From: Pseudoalteromonas carrageenovora IAM 12662
Lineage (GTDB): Bacteria > Pseudomonadota > Gammaproteobacteria > Enterobacterales > Alteromonadaceae
Length of the DNA: 64,000 bases
Direction of reading: 5' to 3'
Assembly: GCF_900239935.1 (NCBI RefSeq)
Contig: NZ_LT965928.1
Location: 2,090,976 to 2,154,975, forward strand
Of the stretch, positions 55,801-63,685 are shown piece after piece. A program made the translations under genes and the position numbers. Below the pieces are notes generated by a model, which saw only the letters and a list, made by a program, of their open reading frames with translations, ran no database searches and had not been told where the DNA came from. Position 1 is the first letter of the stretch. Every line of letters begins with the position of its first letter.

Positions 55801-56051
55801 AACCAGTAGCAACTGAGAAACCAGCTAAAGTTGAAGCCGTGGCTAACGCTAAAACAGTAATAGTTAAAGGTGCTGCAAGTGCACCGATGGCTCAACCTAC
55901 TCCGGTTGCTGATAGCGAAGTTAAACACACATCTGTTGCAATGGCTCACGATAAACGTGACCTAGTGCCAGACAGTGGCTTACGTGCAGGGTCAGTTAAG
56001 CCTGCAGGTCGTGCGAGTTCTGCAATGACTAAAACAATGAGTGCTGATTAA
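52812..56051 (+). CDS. rne: Ribonuclease E
   Basis: The main mRNA-decay and rRNA/tRNA-processing endonuclease and degradosome scaffold. 1079 residues. The catalytic half holds the S1 domain, 5' sensor and DNase-I-like domain with catalytic Asp residues in [14 protein letters not shown] and [13 protein letters not shown], and the zinc link CPRCSGQG (Cys about 403 and 406). A membrane-anchor helix [15 protein letters not shown] is at about 556-570, then Arg-rich RNA-binding stretches (about 590-710), then eleven 12-residue [16 protein letters not shown] repeats (about 874-1005), and near the end ASAPM, a motif shared with the E. coli PNPase-binding tail. Start [13 protein letters not shown] is the family start. 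Confidence 0.97.
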   Translation: MKRMLINATQQEEMRVALVDGQRLYDLDIESPGHEQKKANIYKGKITRIEPSLEAAFVDYGADRHGFLPLKEIARTYFPQGYTFHGRPNIRDVIKEGQEVIVQVDKEERGQKGAALTTFISVAGSYLVLMPNNPRAGGISRRIEGDERTELKEALSRLELPKGMGLIVRTAGVGKSFEELNYDLKALLVHWDAIKQAADSAKAPFLIHQESNVIFRAIRDYLRRDIGEILIDKPRVFEEAKAHIERFRPDFMSRVKLYQGDTPLFTHYQIESQIESAFQREVRLPSGGSIVIDPTEALTSIDINSSKATKGGDIEETALNTNLEAADEIARQLRLRDLGGLIVIDFIDMTPPRHQREVENRLKDAARPDRARVQIGKISRFGLLEMSRQRLRPSLGEASQGPCPRCSGQGTIRSNESIALSILRLIEEEAIKDNTAQVNAQVPVAVAAYLLNEQRRSVHRIEKHHKCDVVIIPNQHMETPHYEVMRLRKDETLETVSYEQVVAPEPEAFEMSKSPSAPVREEPMLKGVVMPSTPAPQAAPAKAVAPAAPVQTKTEGGLLAAIGNWFKSLFASESEEEKKAAVEKQQQETRNNNNRRGNDNRRRNNNQRRRNNPRSKPRNERQSAEEEVKTDSTATNETPERNENRNKRRRNPNSRKRPEHKNADQAKADTTAKADTDSKPVQAAEPKEQKPKVRRQRRNVRKKVRVQDESVEQATTTTEQTSEQSVVADKPQTKEQTPVVEKQTQAPAETVEAKPAKVEEAPVKEEKVATVESTDEAVNADDEQGQTRTRSRRSPRHLRASGQRRRRPEGEAEVKSDDAPAFVPVADQAAAEYEAELKAKSEETPVDASQQVEQAIAAEDLAKVEAVQDEQPAQAEEPEVTEQPAKAEEPVATEQPAKVEEPVATEQPAKVEEPVATEQPAKVEEPVATEQPAKVEEPEVTEQPAKVEEPVVTEQPAKVEEPVATEQPAKVEEPVATEQPTKVEEPVVSEKPAKVEEPVATEKPAKVEAVANAKTVIVKGAASAPMAQPTPVADSEVKHTSVAMAHDKRDLVPDSGLRAGSVKPAGRASSAMTKTMSAD
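55431..55826 (+). repeat. Tandem 36-bp repeats in rne, eleven units
   Basis: Eleven in-frame copies of a 36-base unit encoding K-(V/A)[10 protein letters not shown] with few substitutions (EV, VV, VVS, EK). Neighbouring units are nearly identical at the DNA level, which points to recent expansion by slippage or recombination within the disordered scaffold. Confidence 0.92.
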
Positions 56052-56066
56052 TAACTAACACTCATT

Positions 56067-56104
56067 AAAAAAGCCCCGCTATATACAAATAGCGGGGCTT
56101 TTTT
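56067..56104 (+). terminator. Strong rne terminator
   Basis: Perfect 16-bp stem including GCCCCGCTAT/ATAGCGGGGC (56067-56082 with 56089-56104), six-base loop, ending in a T run, 15 bases after the rne stop. Confidence 0.9.
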
Positions 56105-56460
56105 GTTTACAGGCTTTAAATAATTATTAAAGTTTGTTCACGCCGGTAATAAGCGATCTATTCACAAAGAGGTTAAGAGGCGCTGCGTTTTTAGAGGGGG
56201 TAATAAAGCTAAATCTAGTTACCTTGAAAAGCTCCGCTTAAAATCATGGCTTGTGTTTTCTCATATACTCCTCTTTCACTTCTCTATGTGAAATAAGATC
56301 TTTAAGTGGTTTTAAATTAAATAACAGAAGCGTTGCTTCTCGCGTGAGCAGGCTTCACGCCTTCAACCAAAATTAAATATCCAGTACAATTACCTCAAGA
56401 CGCACAACTTATTGGCGCAACGCTTTTAGAACGAGAATAAAACTAATTTATGCAGCCAAT

Positions 56461-56487
56461 AAAAAAGCGCGATGTAAATATCGCGCT
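56461..56487 (-). terminator. yejK terminator
   Basis: On the minus strand AGCGCGAT/ATCGCGCT (56466-56473 with 56480-56487, six-base loop) followed by TTTTTATT, 33 bases after the yejK stop. Confidence 0.75.
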
Positions 56488-56519
56488 CTTAAATCGGCTT
56501 TTAACTAGATAAAATAAGT

Positions 56520-57536
56520 TTACCCGCTTTCATTTTCCATAAAGCGTTGTAACTGATCTTTTAAGTTCGGCGGAATGCCTTTTATAACCAGTGTATCTGT
56601 TGCTTCGTTATAAGTTACGCGCTCTCCTAAATGTTTACGCTCAAAGCTTACGCTTACCCCGCCGCCTAAGCCTGAAAACTTAACCATACTGGTAACTGTT
56701 TTTTTATCGACAGGAAATGACTCTTCTAAATCATAACTTTGCTCTTTGCAAAAACTATCAAATGGGCTGTCATCGCCTTTCGTAAGTGTAGCCGAAAGCT
56801 CGCTCACGTTTGCATCTTCACCGGTAGTTACACAGTCGTTACAGTAATCAAATACTTGTTTACGTAAATCATCTTTTTCTGATTTCTCGAATTGTTGCTC
56901 AGATAAATAATCTTCAACAGCGTTCAACATAACTTGGCTTTGCTGCTTAGGATCAATACCTTCTTCACAACCTAAAAAATCTAAAAAGAAATCTGCAACT
57001 TTGCGCCCAGCACGGCCTTTAATAAAGGAAATATAGCGATTATCTTCTGCTTGGGTATCCCAGGCTGTTAAATCAATTCGCGCAGCTAATTGCATACGCG
57101 ATATATCTAAATGGCGAGATGCGGCTAAATCAAGCTCAGAAGTCATTGAGTAATGCTCTTTGATGTTGATCATCGCAATAAGCATGTAATCGGTAGCTAC
57201 ATATTGGTAATGACAAAATACTAAGTAACCTGTTTCACTAAACGCATACTTATCTAACTCTTCTTTTAAAACAGTAGAAGCTTGCTCCGTCATGTGCCAA
57301 AAACCTAGTTCATCATTGCGGTAGCTTTGCATTGCAGATGCTACAACACTGTTTTTTTCGCCACTAAAGGCGCAGTAACCTTTACCGGGTTTACCATTGT
57401 ACGCATGATGTAATTGTTCGATAAAAACGGCTACTTTATCGTTAACAACCATCTCATCATTTCTAAGGTGAATTTGCGTATCGTCGTCTTTTTTGTCTAC
57501 ATAATGAACGACTAGTTTTTTAACGTCTGTTGTCAT
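56520..57536 (-). CDS. yejK: Nucleoid-associated protein YejK (NdpA)
   Basis: 338 residues of the NdpA family, close to the 335 of E. coli YejK, a protein found on the nucleoid and able to bind topoisomerase IV/gyrase. Recognisable stretches are ISFIKGRAGRKVADFFLDFLG near the middle, YCNDCV and the C-terminal GLGGGVSVSFERKHLGERV with TLVIKGIPPNLKDQL. It is divergent from yejL as in other gammaproteobacteria; the start codons are about 60 bases apart. Confidence 0.92.
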   Translation of the reverse strand: MTTDVKKLVVHYVDKKDDDTQIHLRNDEMVVNDKVAVFIEQLHHAYNGKPGKGYCAFSGEKNSVVASAMQSYRNDELGFWHMTEQASTVLKEELDKYAFSETGYLVFCHYQYVATDYMLIAMINIKEHYSMTSELDLAASRHLDISRMQLAARIDLTAWDTQAEDNRYISFIKGRAGRKVADFFLDFLGCEEGIDPKQQSQVMLNAVEDYLSEQQFEKSEKDDLRKQVFDYCNDCVTTGEDANVSELSATLTKGDDSPFDSFCKEQSYDLEESFPVDKKTVTSMVKFSGLGGGVSVSFERKHLGERVTYNEATDTLVIKGIPPNLKDQLQRFMENESG

Positions 57537-57598
57537 CTTTGTTTTTCACGCCTCTGGTGTTAAAATACGAGAATATAACTCTTTTATTGAACCAACTG

Positions 57599-57811
57599 AT
57601 GCCAATCTTATCAAAATACTCTAATGAAGAAGTAGAACAAATCGTCGATCAGCTCATTGATGTGCTAACTAAACACAATGCGCCGGTTGATTTAAGTCTT
57701 ATGTGTTTAGGAAATTCTATCACGCATATCTTAAAAGAGCATGTACCAACAGGGAAAAGACAAGCCGTTACCGAGAACTTTGCAAAAGCACTCGCGCAGT
57801 CGGTTAAATAA
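57599..57811 (+). CDS. yejL: DUF1414 protein YejL
   Basis: 70 residues, small helical cytosolic protein of unknown function. I place the start at ATG 57599 (MPILSKYSNEEVEQIVDQLI), which aligns with the E. coli YejL start; an upstream ATG at 57530 would overlap the divergent yejK start and adds 23 residues unlike the family. The core KHNAPVDLSLMCLGNSITHIL and RQAVTENFAKAL are family signatures. No strong ribosome site precedes the ATG. yejM follows after five bases, so the two are co-translated. Confidence 0.88.
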   Translation: MPILSKYSNEEVEQIVDQLIDVLTKHNAPVDLSLMCLGNSITHILKEHVPTGKRQAVTENFAKALAQSVK

Positions 57812-57816
57812 AATCT

Positions 57817-59313
57817 ATGAATTTATCGCAGCACAATCAGTTTTCATCAAAAGCAAGTCAGTTATTAAGTTGGGGGCATTGGTTTACTTTTGCCAACATC
57901 GGCTTAGCGCTACTTATTAGCTTAAGCTACTTATTTGCAGACTCGCCACCATCAAGCTTTATAGGCATTACATATATGCTAGTGACATGGCTAAGCCATA
58001 CTAGCTTTATCGCCTTTTTAGCGTTTGTGCTGACGGTATTTCCGCTTAGTTTAATATTCCCCTACCCTAAACATATACGCGGAATGGCAGCAGTTATAGC
58101 AACTGTTGGCGCATCGTTGCTTACTTTAGATGCCTATGTTTATGTTAATTTGGGCTATCATTTAAGTGGCTCCGCTTTACCCGAAATTATTTCTTTACTA
58201 TGGCACCGCTTAACTAGCTCTCCAGCTTTAACTACCATTTTAGCCGGTGGCATTGTACTACTTATTTTAGGTTTTCAACTTGTAGTAAGTAATTATACGT
58301 GGCACCACCTAGCACGTTTAAAACAATATAAATTTGCGCGTTATGCCATATCTTCTTTAATCGTTTGTTTTGCACTTAGTCATAGTATTCATATTTGGGC
58401 TGATGCAAATTTAAAATTTGACGTTACAAAACAAGACAATGTGTTGCCTCTTTCTTATCCAACCACGGCTAAAAGTTTACTCGCTAAAAACGACTTACTC
58501 GATATAGAAAGCTATAAACAAGCACATAATGTTAAAATAAATAATCAAAATATTAGCTATCAAATGCCAGCCCCTCTGGAAAAATGCGAAGACTTTACGC
58601 AAGCCAATGTTGATATTTTTGTATTTGACACTAAAAAAGAATTAGCTGCATTTGTTGCTAACAATAACAACTTGCATAAAACAGAGCAGTTTTTACAACC
58701 AACAAATCACGACGACACTTTATTTAGCTTAGTGTATGGTTTACCCGCTTTTTATAAAGCGGCAATACTCAATGAGCAAACATTACCAGCATGGCAAAGC
58801 CAGCGCCGCAGTGTACAAGTTGAGGGCGTTAAAGAACTCAATTTTATTAATGATCAAGCTCACAGCACAAGCGCAATACGAATTATAAAAAGTAGCGATG
58901 TTAGTACTATAAAAGATGCCAACACCCATGTTTTTGCATTTAGTCTTGCTAATGAAAAAGCAGAGGTAGTTACCACCTCAGCGTTATACAGCTCTGACAA
59001 GCGTATTTCTAAAGTTGATGGGCTTATTCAACCCAGTGATTTAATTGCGACAAGTGTTGGTCAATATTTAAATTGTAAAGCAATCGCTAAACAAACAATG
59101 CTTGGCGTAAACCTATATAAGAAAAAAGACGATATGGGCGTAAATTACTCACAAGGTGTAGTTATCGCGTATAAAAAAGATAGAATTACTTTAATAGATT
59201 CAGACGGTAACTTTAAAAATATATCCGCTGCTGAAGGCTTTTCTATTGAGCAAGGGCTAGATATCCCATTTTTAGTGCAAAGCATTAAAAAGCTTAAAAC
59301 CTTTACTCAATAA
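57817..59313 (+). CDS. DUF3413 inner-membrane protein, YejM/PbgA-like, short form
   Basis: 498 residues. Five N-terminal membrane helices with family features (SQLLSWGHWFTFANIGLALLI, then WLSHTSFIAFLAF, LDAYVYVNLGYHLSG and the SHSIHIWADA end of the domain) identify the DUF3413 domain of YejM/PbgA/LapC, which senses periplasmic LPS and regulates LpxC turnover. In E. coli the protein is about 586 residues with a sulfatase-like periplasmic domain; here the part after about residue 240 is only about 255 residues and the usual sulfatase landmarks are not recognisable. It follows yejL by five bases. Function in LPS control is inferred from the membrane domain and context only. Confidence 0.8.
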   Translation: MNLSQHNQFSSKASQLLSWGHWFTFANIGLALLISLSYLFADSPPSSFIGITYMLVTWLSHTSFIAFLAFVLTVFPLSLIFPYPKHIRGMAAVIATVGASLLTLDAYVYVNLGYHLSGSALPEIISLLWHRLTSSPALTTILAGGIVLLILGFQLVVSNYTWHHLARLKQYKFARYAISSLIVCFALSHSIHIWADANLKFDVTKQDNVLPLSYPTTAKSLLAKNDLLDIESYKQAHNVKINNQNISYQMPAPLEKCEDFTQANVDIFVFDTKKELAAFVANNNNLHKTEQFLQPTNHDDTLFSLVYGLPAFYKAAILNEQTLPAWQSQRRSVQVEGVKELNFINDQAHSTSAIRIIKSSDVSTIKDANTHVFAFSLANEKAEVVTTSALYSSDKRISKVDGLIQPSDLIATSVGQYLNCKAIAKQTMLGVNLYKKKDDMGVNYSQGVVIAYKKDRITLIDSDGNFKNISAAEGFSIEQGLDIPFLVQSIKKLKTFTQ

Positions 59314-59332
59314 CTTTAGTGCGACTGCTCTT

Positions 59333-59361
59333 ACCTAGCTTGCTATAACAGTAAGCTAGGT
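59333..59361 (+). terminator. Hairpin after yejM
   Basis: ACCTAGCTT (59333-59341) and AAGCTAGGT (59353-59361), 11-base loop, then TATAGTTTTATA, 20 bases after the yejM stop. Confidence 0.5.
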
Positions 59362-59412
59362 TATAGTTTTATATTATTTAATTAACGTATAAAACTATCA
59401 GGGATTATCGCA

Positions 59413-59880
59413 ATGCTTCGATTAATATATTGCTCTTTATTATTTACTAGCTTTTGCACCCTAGGCAATACAACCTACTATAAATGCGTAACCAAAAATG
59501 GAACTACGTTTTCTCAATTCCCCTGCGATGATAAAGCCACTACCTACAAAGTAAGTACTACCGGTAATCAATACTCTGGACCCAAGGTTAATTATACTAA
59601 GCAATTAAATGAGCTAGAACGCGAGAGGCTCCTAACAGGTTTAGAAGCCGAGGTAAGAAGTAATAACCATAAATTAGCAATACTTGATAGAGAAAAGCAG
59701 CGTGCTGAGTATAAACAACAAGAACGACTTAACCATATTTTAGCTGATGATGATAAAAAGCGAATTACTAAAGATATAACCAAAAAGCTAAAAGTGATCA
59801 ATCAAAGCTATAAAAAAGACGTTGCAACGATTACAAAACATATAAAAAAGCTCGAAAAAAAGATAGCTCAATACCAATAA
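59413..59880 (+). CDS. DUF4124 domain periplasmic protein
   Basis: 155 residues with a signal peptide (MLRLIYCSLLFTSFCTLG). The DUF4124 signature follows at once: TTYYKCVTKNGTTFSQFPC, with the two cysteines that probably form a disulfide. The second half (about residues 65-155) is a Lys/Glu-rich helix likely to form a coiled coil. Function unknown. It stands alone between the yejM hairpin and aceK. Confidence 0.8.
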   Translation: MLRLIYCSLLFTSFCTLGNTTYYKCVTKNGTTFSQFPCDDKATTYKVSTTGNQYSGPKVNYTKQLNELERERLLTGLEAEVRSNNHKLAILDREKQRAEYKQQERLNHILADDDKKRITKDITKKLKVINQSYKKDVATITKHIKKLEKKIAQYQ

Positions 59881-60093
59881 AGCGCGTAAACCGTTTGGGG
59901 GAATTTTCTATCTCAAGCAGCTATTTTCAATGCTGCCTAAAGAAGAAAAAGTTCAACACGTTCTGGTGTTTAATTTATTAAATACCATTTTACTAGAATG
60001 CCGCTTAGGTATAATTTATCTTGGTTTTAAACTTAAAATAACATACCCTTAACACAATAGAGTATAAGCTCTACGATGTATTAAGGAGTTGTT

Positions 60094-61812
60094 ATGCAAC
60101 CACGAGATATTGCTGAACTGATTTTAACGGGCTTTAAAAAGCATTATCAGCTATTTCAAAAAATAACAGCTAAAGCACCGATGGCTTTTGCTCAACAAGA
60201 TTGGCAAGCAATTAACGATATCGGCCGTTTACGTATAAGCTATTATGATGATCGTGTTAACGAAACCACACACACATTAAAACAGCAAAATCCAACCGAA
60301 CAACTCGATGAAACACTTTGGCTAGAAGTAAAAAAAACATATCAGCAATTTTTATGTTTTCATCCACAGGCAGAATTAGCCGAAACATTTTATAACTCTG
60401 TATTTTGCAGGCTGTACCATAGGCGCTACTTTCATAATGACTTTATTTTTGTTGAGGCCTCATTAAAGGATGCGCCATCAGTGCCTGTTGAAGCCGAATA
60501 TAGGACTTATTTCCCAGTTGTTGACGGTTTAAAACCAACAATAAAACACATTATTAATCACTTTGATTTTAAAGCTCCATTTGTAAATTTAGAGCGTGAT
60601 ATACGTTTGCTCGTAAAAGCATTTTATAAACAAGCACCCGATACTCACCACCAACCTTGGCAAATGCGTTTTGATATATTACACACGCCTTTTTATCGTA
60701 ATAAAGCGGCTTATATAGTTGGCCGTATGGTGTCACAAAGTGGTGTTCAGCCTTTTATTATTGCCGTATTACATGATGAAGATAACGGTCTTTATTTAGA
60801 TGCACTTTTAACTAAATCATCTCAAATGCGAGTTGTTTTTGGCTTTGCCCGTGCTTATTTTATGGTAGAAACACATGCGCCTTCTGCATTGGTGCGATTT
60901 TTAAATCAGCTTATGCCTAATAAAACATTAGCCGAGCTTTACAACGCAATAGGCTTTCATAAACAAGGAAAAACTGAGTTTTATCGCGAATTTTTAAGTC
61001 ACTTGTCACACTCAAATGACGAGTTTACTATTGCGCCCGGTACACCCGGCATGGTGATGATGGTATTTACCCTCCCCTCCTTTGGTTATGTATTTAAAGT
61101 AATAAAAGATAAATTTGGCGAGAGTAAACCTTTTGGTCGTGATACTGTTCTAAAGCGTTATCAGCTCGTAAAGAGTCATGACCGTGTGGGCAGAATGGCC
61201 GACACAATAGAGTATTCTAACGTCGTATTTCCTTTAGCACGTTTTGATAGTAATTTACTTGCGCAGTTACACAAAACAATAGGCTCATCTATGGTCATCG
61301 AAGGCGATTGGTTGATCATCAAGCACCTTTATATAGAAAGACGCATGACACCCCTTAATTTGTTTTTAGAAAGTGCCAGCGAAGAAAGTGCGGCCGATGC
61401 AATAGAAGAATACGGCCAAGCGTTAAAAGAAATGATTGCCGTAAATATTTTTCCAGGTGATATGCTTTTAAAAAACTTTGGCGTTAGTAAGCACAAACGC
61501 ATTATTTTTTATGATTACGATGAAGTTCAGTACCTAACAGATATGAACTTTAGAGCCCTACCAAAGGCCAAGAGCTACGACGATTACTTAACCGATGAGC
61601 AAAGCTATTCTGTTGCTCCGCAAGATGTATTTCCTGAGCAACTTTGTACATTTGTAATGCCAAACCCTATGTATAAAAAGTTTTTACTCAGCACTCACCC
61701 AGAACTAATAGATGTTAGTTATTGGAAGCAAGCACAACAAAATATAAAAAATGGGCAGGTAAGTCATATTTACCCCTACCCGACAGCACAGCGCTTTATT
61801 CACCACTGGTAA
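60094..61812 (+). CDS. aceK: Isocitrate dehydrogenase kinase/phosphatase AceK
   Basis: AceK phosphorylates and dephosphorylates isocitrate dehydrogenase, shifting carbon between the TCA cycle and the glyoxylate bypass. 572 residues, full length for the family. It contains the N-terminal regulatory domain and the kinase-like domain with TPGMVMMVFTLPSFGYVFKVIKD (ATP-binding Lys region), FGRDTVLKRYQLVKSHDRVGRMADT, FPGDMLLKNFGVSKHKRIIFYDYDEV (catalytic Asp/Asn region) and FPEQL. aceA/aceB are not in the window, so aceK is separated from them here. GGAG lies eight bases before the ATG. Confidence 0.95.
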   Translation: MQPRDIAELILTGFKKHYQLFQKITAKAPMAFAQQDWQAINDIGRLRISYYDDRVNETTHTLKQQNPTEQLDETLWLEVKKTYQQFLCFHPQAELAETFYNSVFCRLYHRRYFHNDFIFVEASLKDAPSVPVEAEYRTYFPVVDGLKPTIKHIINHFDFKAPFVNLERDIRLLVKAFYKQAPDTHHQPWQMRFDILHTPFYRNKAAYIVGRMVSQSGVQPFIIAVLHDEDNGLYLDALLTKSSQMRVVFGFARAYFMVETHAPSALVRFLNQLMPNKTLAELYNAIGFHKQGKTEFYREFLSHLSHSNDEFTIAPGTPGMVMMVFTLPSFGYVFKVIKDKFGESKPFGRDTVLKRYQLVKSHDRVGRMADTIEYSNVVFPLARFDSNLLAQLHKTIGSSMVIEGDWLIIKHLYIERRMTPLNLFLESASEESAADAIEEYGQALKEMIAVNIFPGDMLLKNFGVSKHKRIIFYDYDEVQYLTDMNFRALPKAKSYDDYLTDEQSYSVAPQDVFPEQLCTFVMPNPMYKKFLLSTHPELIDVSYWKQAQQNIKNGQVSHIYPYPTAQRFIHHW

Positions 61813-61831
61813 GCGCTAAAGGACACACACA

Positions 61832-62770
61832 ATGAATATAAGTAAAATAGATTTAAATTTACTGGTTTACCTCGACACATTACTACGAGAATGCAACGTA
61901 ACGCGTGCTGCAAATCAGCTAAGCATAACGCAACCCGCAATGAGTAATGGGCTTAAACGTCTGCGTAACTTATTTAACGACCCCATTTTAGTACGTACCA
62001 GCGATGGTATGGTACCCACTGAACGCGCTATTGAGCTTCAACCGGTTATTCGTGGCATATTAATGACCCTTGAAGAAACCCTCGCGCCTAATCGCGAGTT
62101 TGAAGCAATTCAAAGTAAGCGTGTATTTAGAATAATGGCCAGCGACTATGCAGCAAGCACCCTAGCCCCTAAACTGTTAAGTAAATTACATGAAGAAGCA
62201 CCCGATACAACATTAGATATACTTACACCCAGTGACGTAACATTTCATGATGTTGAAAACGGTAAAGTGGATATGGCTATTAACCGCTTTGAAAATTTAC
62301 CTCAATCTTTTCACCATAAACGTATATGGAAAGACAGCTTTTGTTGCCTGGTAAAAGCAGATAACCCAATTATTGAACACTTTAGTCTCGACAGCTATTT
62401 AAAAGCTCGCCATATATGGGTAAGTAAAACAGGTTTTGGCGTAGGTGTCGGTATGGACCCCAAAGATGTGCAAAAACTTGGCTGGGTTGATGAAGCACTG
62501 GCTCACTTTGGAAAACATCGCAACATTGCTACCTTTACACGTAATTACCATGTAGCTATTCACCTAGCGAAAGAGAAAAACTTAATTGCAACCTTACCTT
62601 CAAAAGCTGCCAATATTTATTTAGATGATCCGGGCCTTAAAATATTAGAGCCGCCGTTTCCTATTCCACCTTTTGAGCTGGATATGATCTGGAGCCCACT
62701 TTTACATCGTGACGCAAGCCATATTTGGCTACGCCAAAAAGTAGCCGAAGTAGCTGAAGAACTTAAATAA
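61832..62770 (+). CDS. LysR-family transcriptional regulator
   Basis: 312 residues with an N-terminal helix-turn-helix (DLNLLVYLDTLLRECNVTRAANQL followed by ITQPAMSNGLKRLRNLFNDP, residues 7-50) and a substrate-binding domain with two lobes. The sensor half resembles the NodD/SyrM-type subgroup (PTERAIELQPVIRGIL, then TPSDVTFHDVENGKVDMAI). It lies 19 bases after aceK on the same strand, so a link to glyoxylate or carbon control is possible, but target and ligand are unknown. AAAGGA precedes the ATG. Confidence 0.88.
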   Translation: MNISKIDLNLLVYLDTLLRECNVTRAANQLSITQPAMSNGLKRLRNLFNDPILVRTSDGMVPTERAIELQPVIRGILMTLEETLAPNREFEAIQSKRVFRIMASDYAASTLAPKLLSKLHEEAPDTTLDILTPSDVTFHDVENGKVDMAINRFENLPQSFHHKRIWKDSFCCLVKADNPIIEHFSLDSYLKARHIWVSKTGFGVGVGMDPKDVQKLGWVDEALAHFGKHRNIATFTRNYHVAIHLAKEKNLIATLPSKAANIYLDDPGLKILEPPFPIPPFELDMIWSPLLHRDASHIWLRQKVAEVAEELK

Positions 62771-62796
62771 CCTTATTACACTATATGATGTAAAAA

Positions 62797-62831
62797 TTGC
62801 TAGGTTTAATATATCCGCACAAACCTAGCAA
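62797..62831 (+). terminator. Hairpin after the LysR gene
   Basis: Perfect 11-bp arms TTGCTAGGTTT (62797-62807) and AAACCTAGCAA (62821-62831) with a 13-base loop, 27 bases after the stop. No T tract, so termination is uncertain. Confidence 0.45.
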
Positions 62832-62902
62832 ACTCAAAAATACATTTAAATCACTATTTATCAATAAGTTAAAATAAAAAACAAACATTGGAACGTGCTT
62901 TG

Positions 62903-62940
62903 CTTTTATTAAATCGAACTATACATTCATTTAATAAAAG
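62903..62940. repeat. Perfect 12-bp inverted repeat upstream of the four-helix protein gene
   Basis: CTTTTATTAAAT (62903-62914) and ATTTAATAAAAG (62929-62940) with a 14-base spacer; the second arm ends at the GAGG ribosome site (62940-62943). It may be an operator or a leader hairpin that affects initiation. Confidence 0.55.
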
Positions 62941-62948
62941 AGGTCATT

Positions 62949-63392
62949 ATGAACACCCATCAAGGAACAGAAGTAAATCATATTACTGACATCATTCAAG
63001 TTATGAACAGCGGCATCGATTTTTATCAAAAAGCACAAGAGAAAGTTGAAGACCCTGCAATTGGTGCACTTTTTCAACGTATGATAGATGCCCGAAAAGT
63101 GAGTGTAGAACGCTTACAACCTTATGCTATTAACGAAAAAGGTGAACGAGAAGACGGCTCATCTTTTGCTGTTGAAGCGAGACGTGCTTACACAGCGCTG
63201 CTTACTACATTTAGCTCAAATAACGATAGCACATACGTAAAAGAGCTTGAGGAAGTTGAGGATAAAACCCTTGAAGAAATTAAAGCCGCAATGGATAAGC
63301 CACAACCTGCTGACTGTGAAGCAGCTCTCGCTAAAACATTACTAACTATGCAAAGCTGTCATGCTGAAATGAGCCGCATGCAAAAGCACTAA
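62949..63392 (+). CDS. PA2169-family four-helix-bundle (DUF2383) protein
   Basis: 147 residues, all helical: NHITDIIQVMNSGIDFYQKA, DPAIGALFQRMIDARKV, SFAVEARRAYTALLTTF and ELEEVEDKTLEEIKAAM. This is the ferritin-like PA2169/DUF2383 family, found in stress and general-stress contexts; carboxylate and His residues on the helices could bind metal, but the function is not established. It stands alone, with an inverted repeat at its ribosome site and a strong terminator behind it. Confidence 0.85.
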   Translation: MNTHQGTEVNHITDIIQVMNSGIDFYQKAQEKVEDPAIGALFQRMIDARKVSVERLQPYAINEKGEREDGSSFAVEARRAYTALLTTFSSNNDSTYVKELEEVEDKTLEEIKAAMDKPQPADCEAALAKTLLTMQSCHAEMSRMQKH

Positions 63393-63685
63393 AAGTAATA
63401 GCTTATACTACAACCCAGCTTTTTAGCTGGGTTTTTTATTGCCGATACAGATATAAGTAATGGCGTGAGCAGAACATTAACCCTCGCTCGATTTCTACTT
63501 ATTATGATCATATAGAAGCAACTATTAGCCCACTCCCCCTAATAAACACGTATTACCAATACAAATTATTAACTTTAATAGAGCATTTATTTAACCACAC
63601 ACTATTTTTACTGTGCTAGCTTTAGTAATAGGTACCTAATTCCTTGCTGCGGCGCCGCAGCATTTAATTAACGTTAAGGTCCAAC
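63393..63685. other. Intergenic stretch before exbD
   Basis: 293 bases. After the terminator nothing was recognised; a promoter for the exbD gene should lie here. Confidence 0.4.
63412..63437 (+). terminator. Strong intrinsic terminator after the four-helix protein gene
   Basis: AACCCAGCT/AGCTGGGTT 9-bp stem (63412-63420 and 63425-63433), TTTT loop, then TTTT, 20 bases after the stop codon. Confidence 0.88.

Larger units (their letters stand above)
56052..56519. other. Intergenic stretch between convergent rne and yejK
   Basis: 468 bases with the rne terminator at one end and the yejK terminator at the other. The middle (about 56110-56455) has no gene; it has a small CGTGA/TCACG hairpin near 56342-56360 and otherwise nothing I recognise. 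It could be a decayed element. Confidence 0.5.

Noticed and set aside
55431..55826. CRISPR-like regular repeats
   Set aside because: Repeats are directly adjacent without spacers and are in-frame protein repeats of RNase E.
55392..55949. Long open frame antisense to the rne repeats
   Set aside because: It is the mirror of the low-complexity repeats (Phe/Ser/Trp-rich), with no ribosome site and a real gene on the other strand.
57530..57598. 23-residue extension of YejL
   Set aside because: It overlaps the divergent yejK start and does not resemble the family N terminus.
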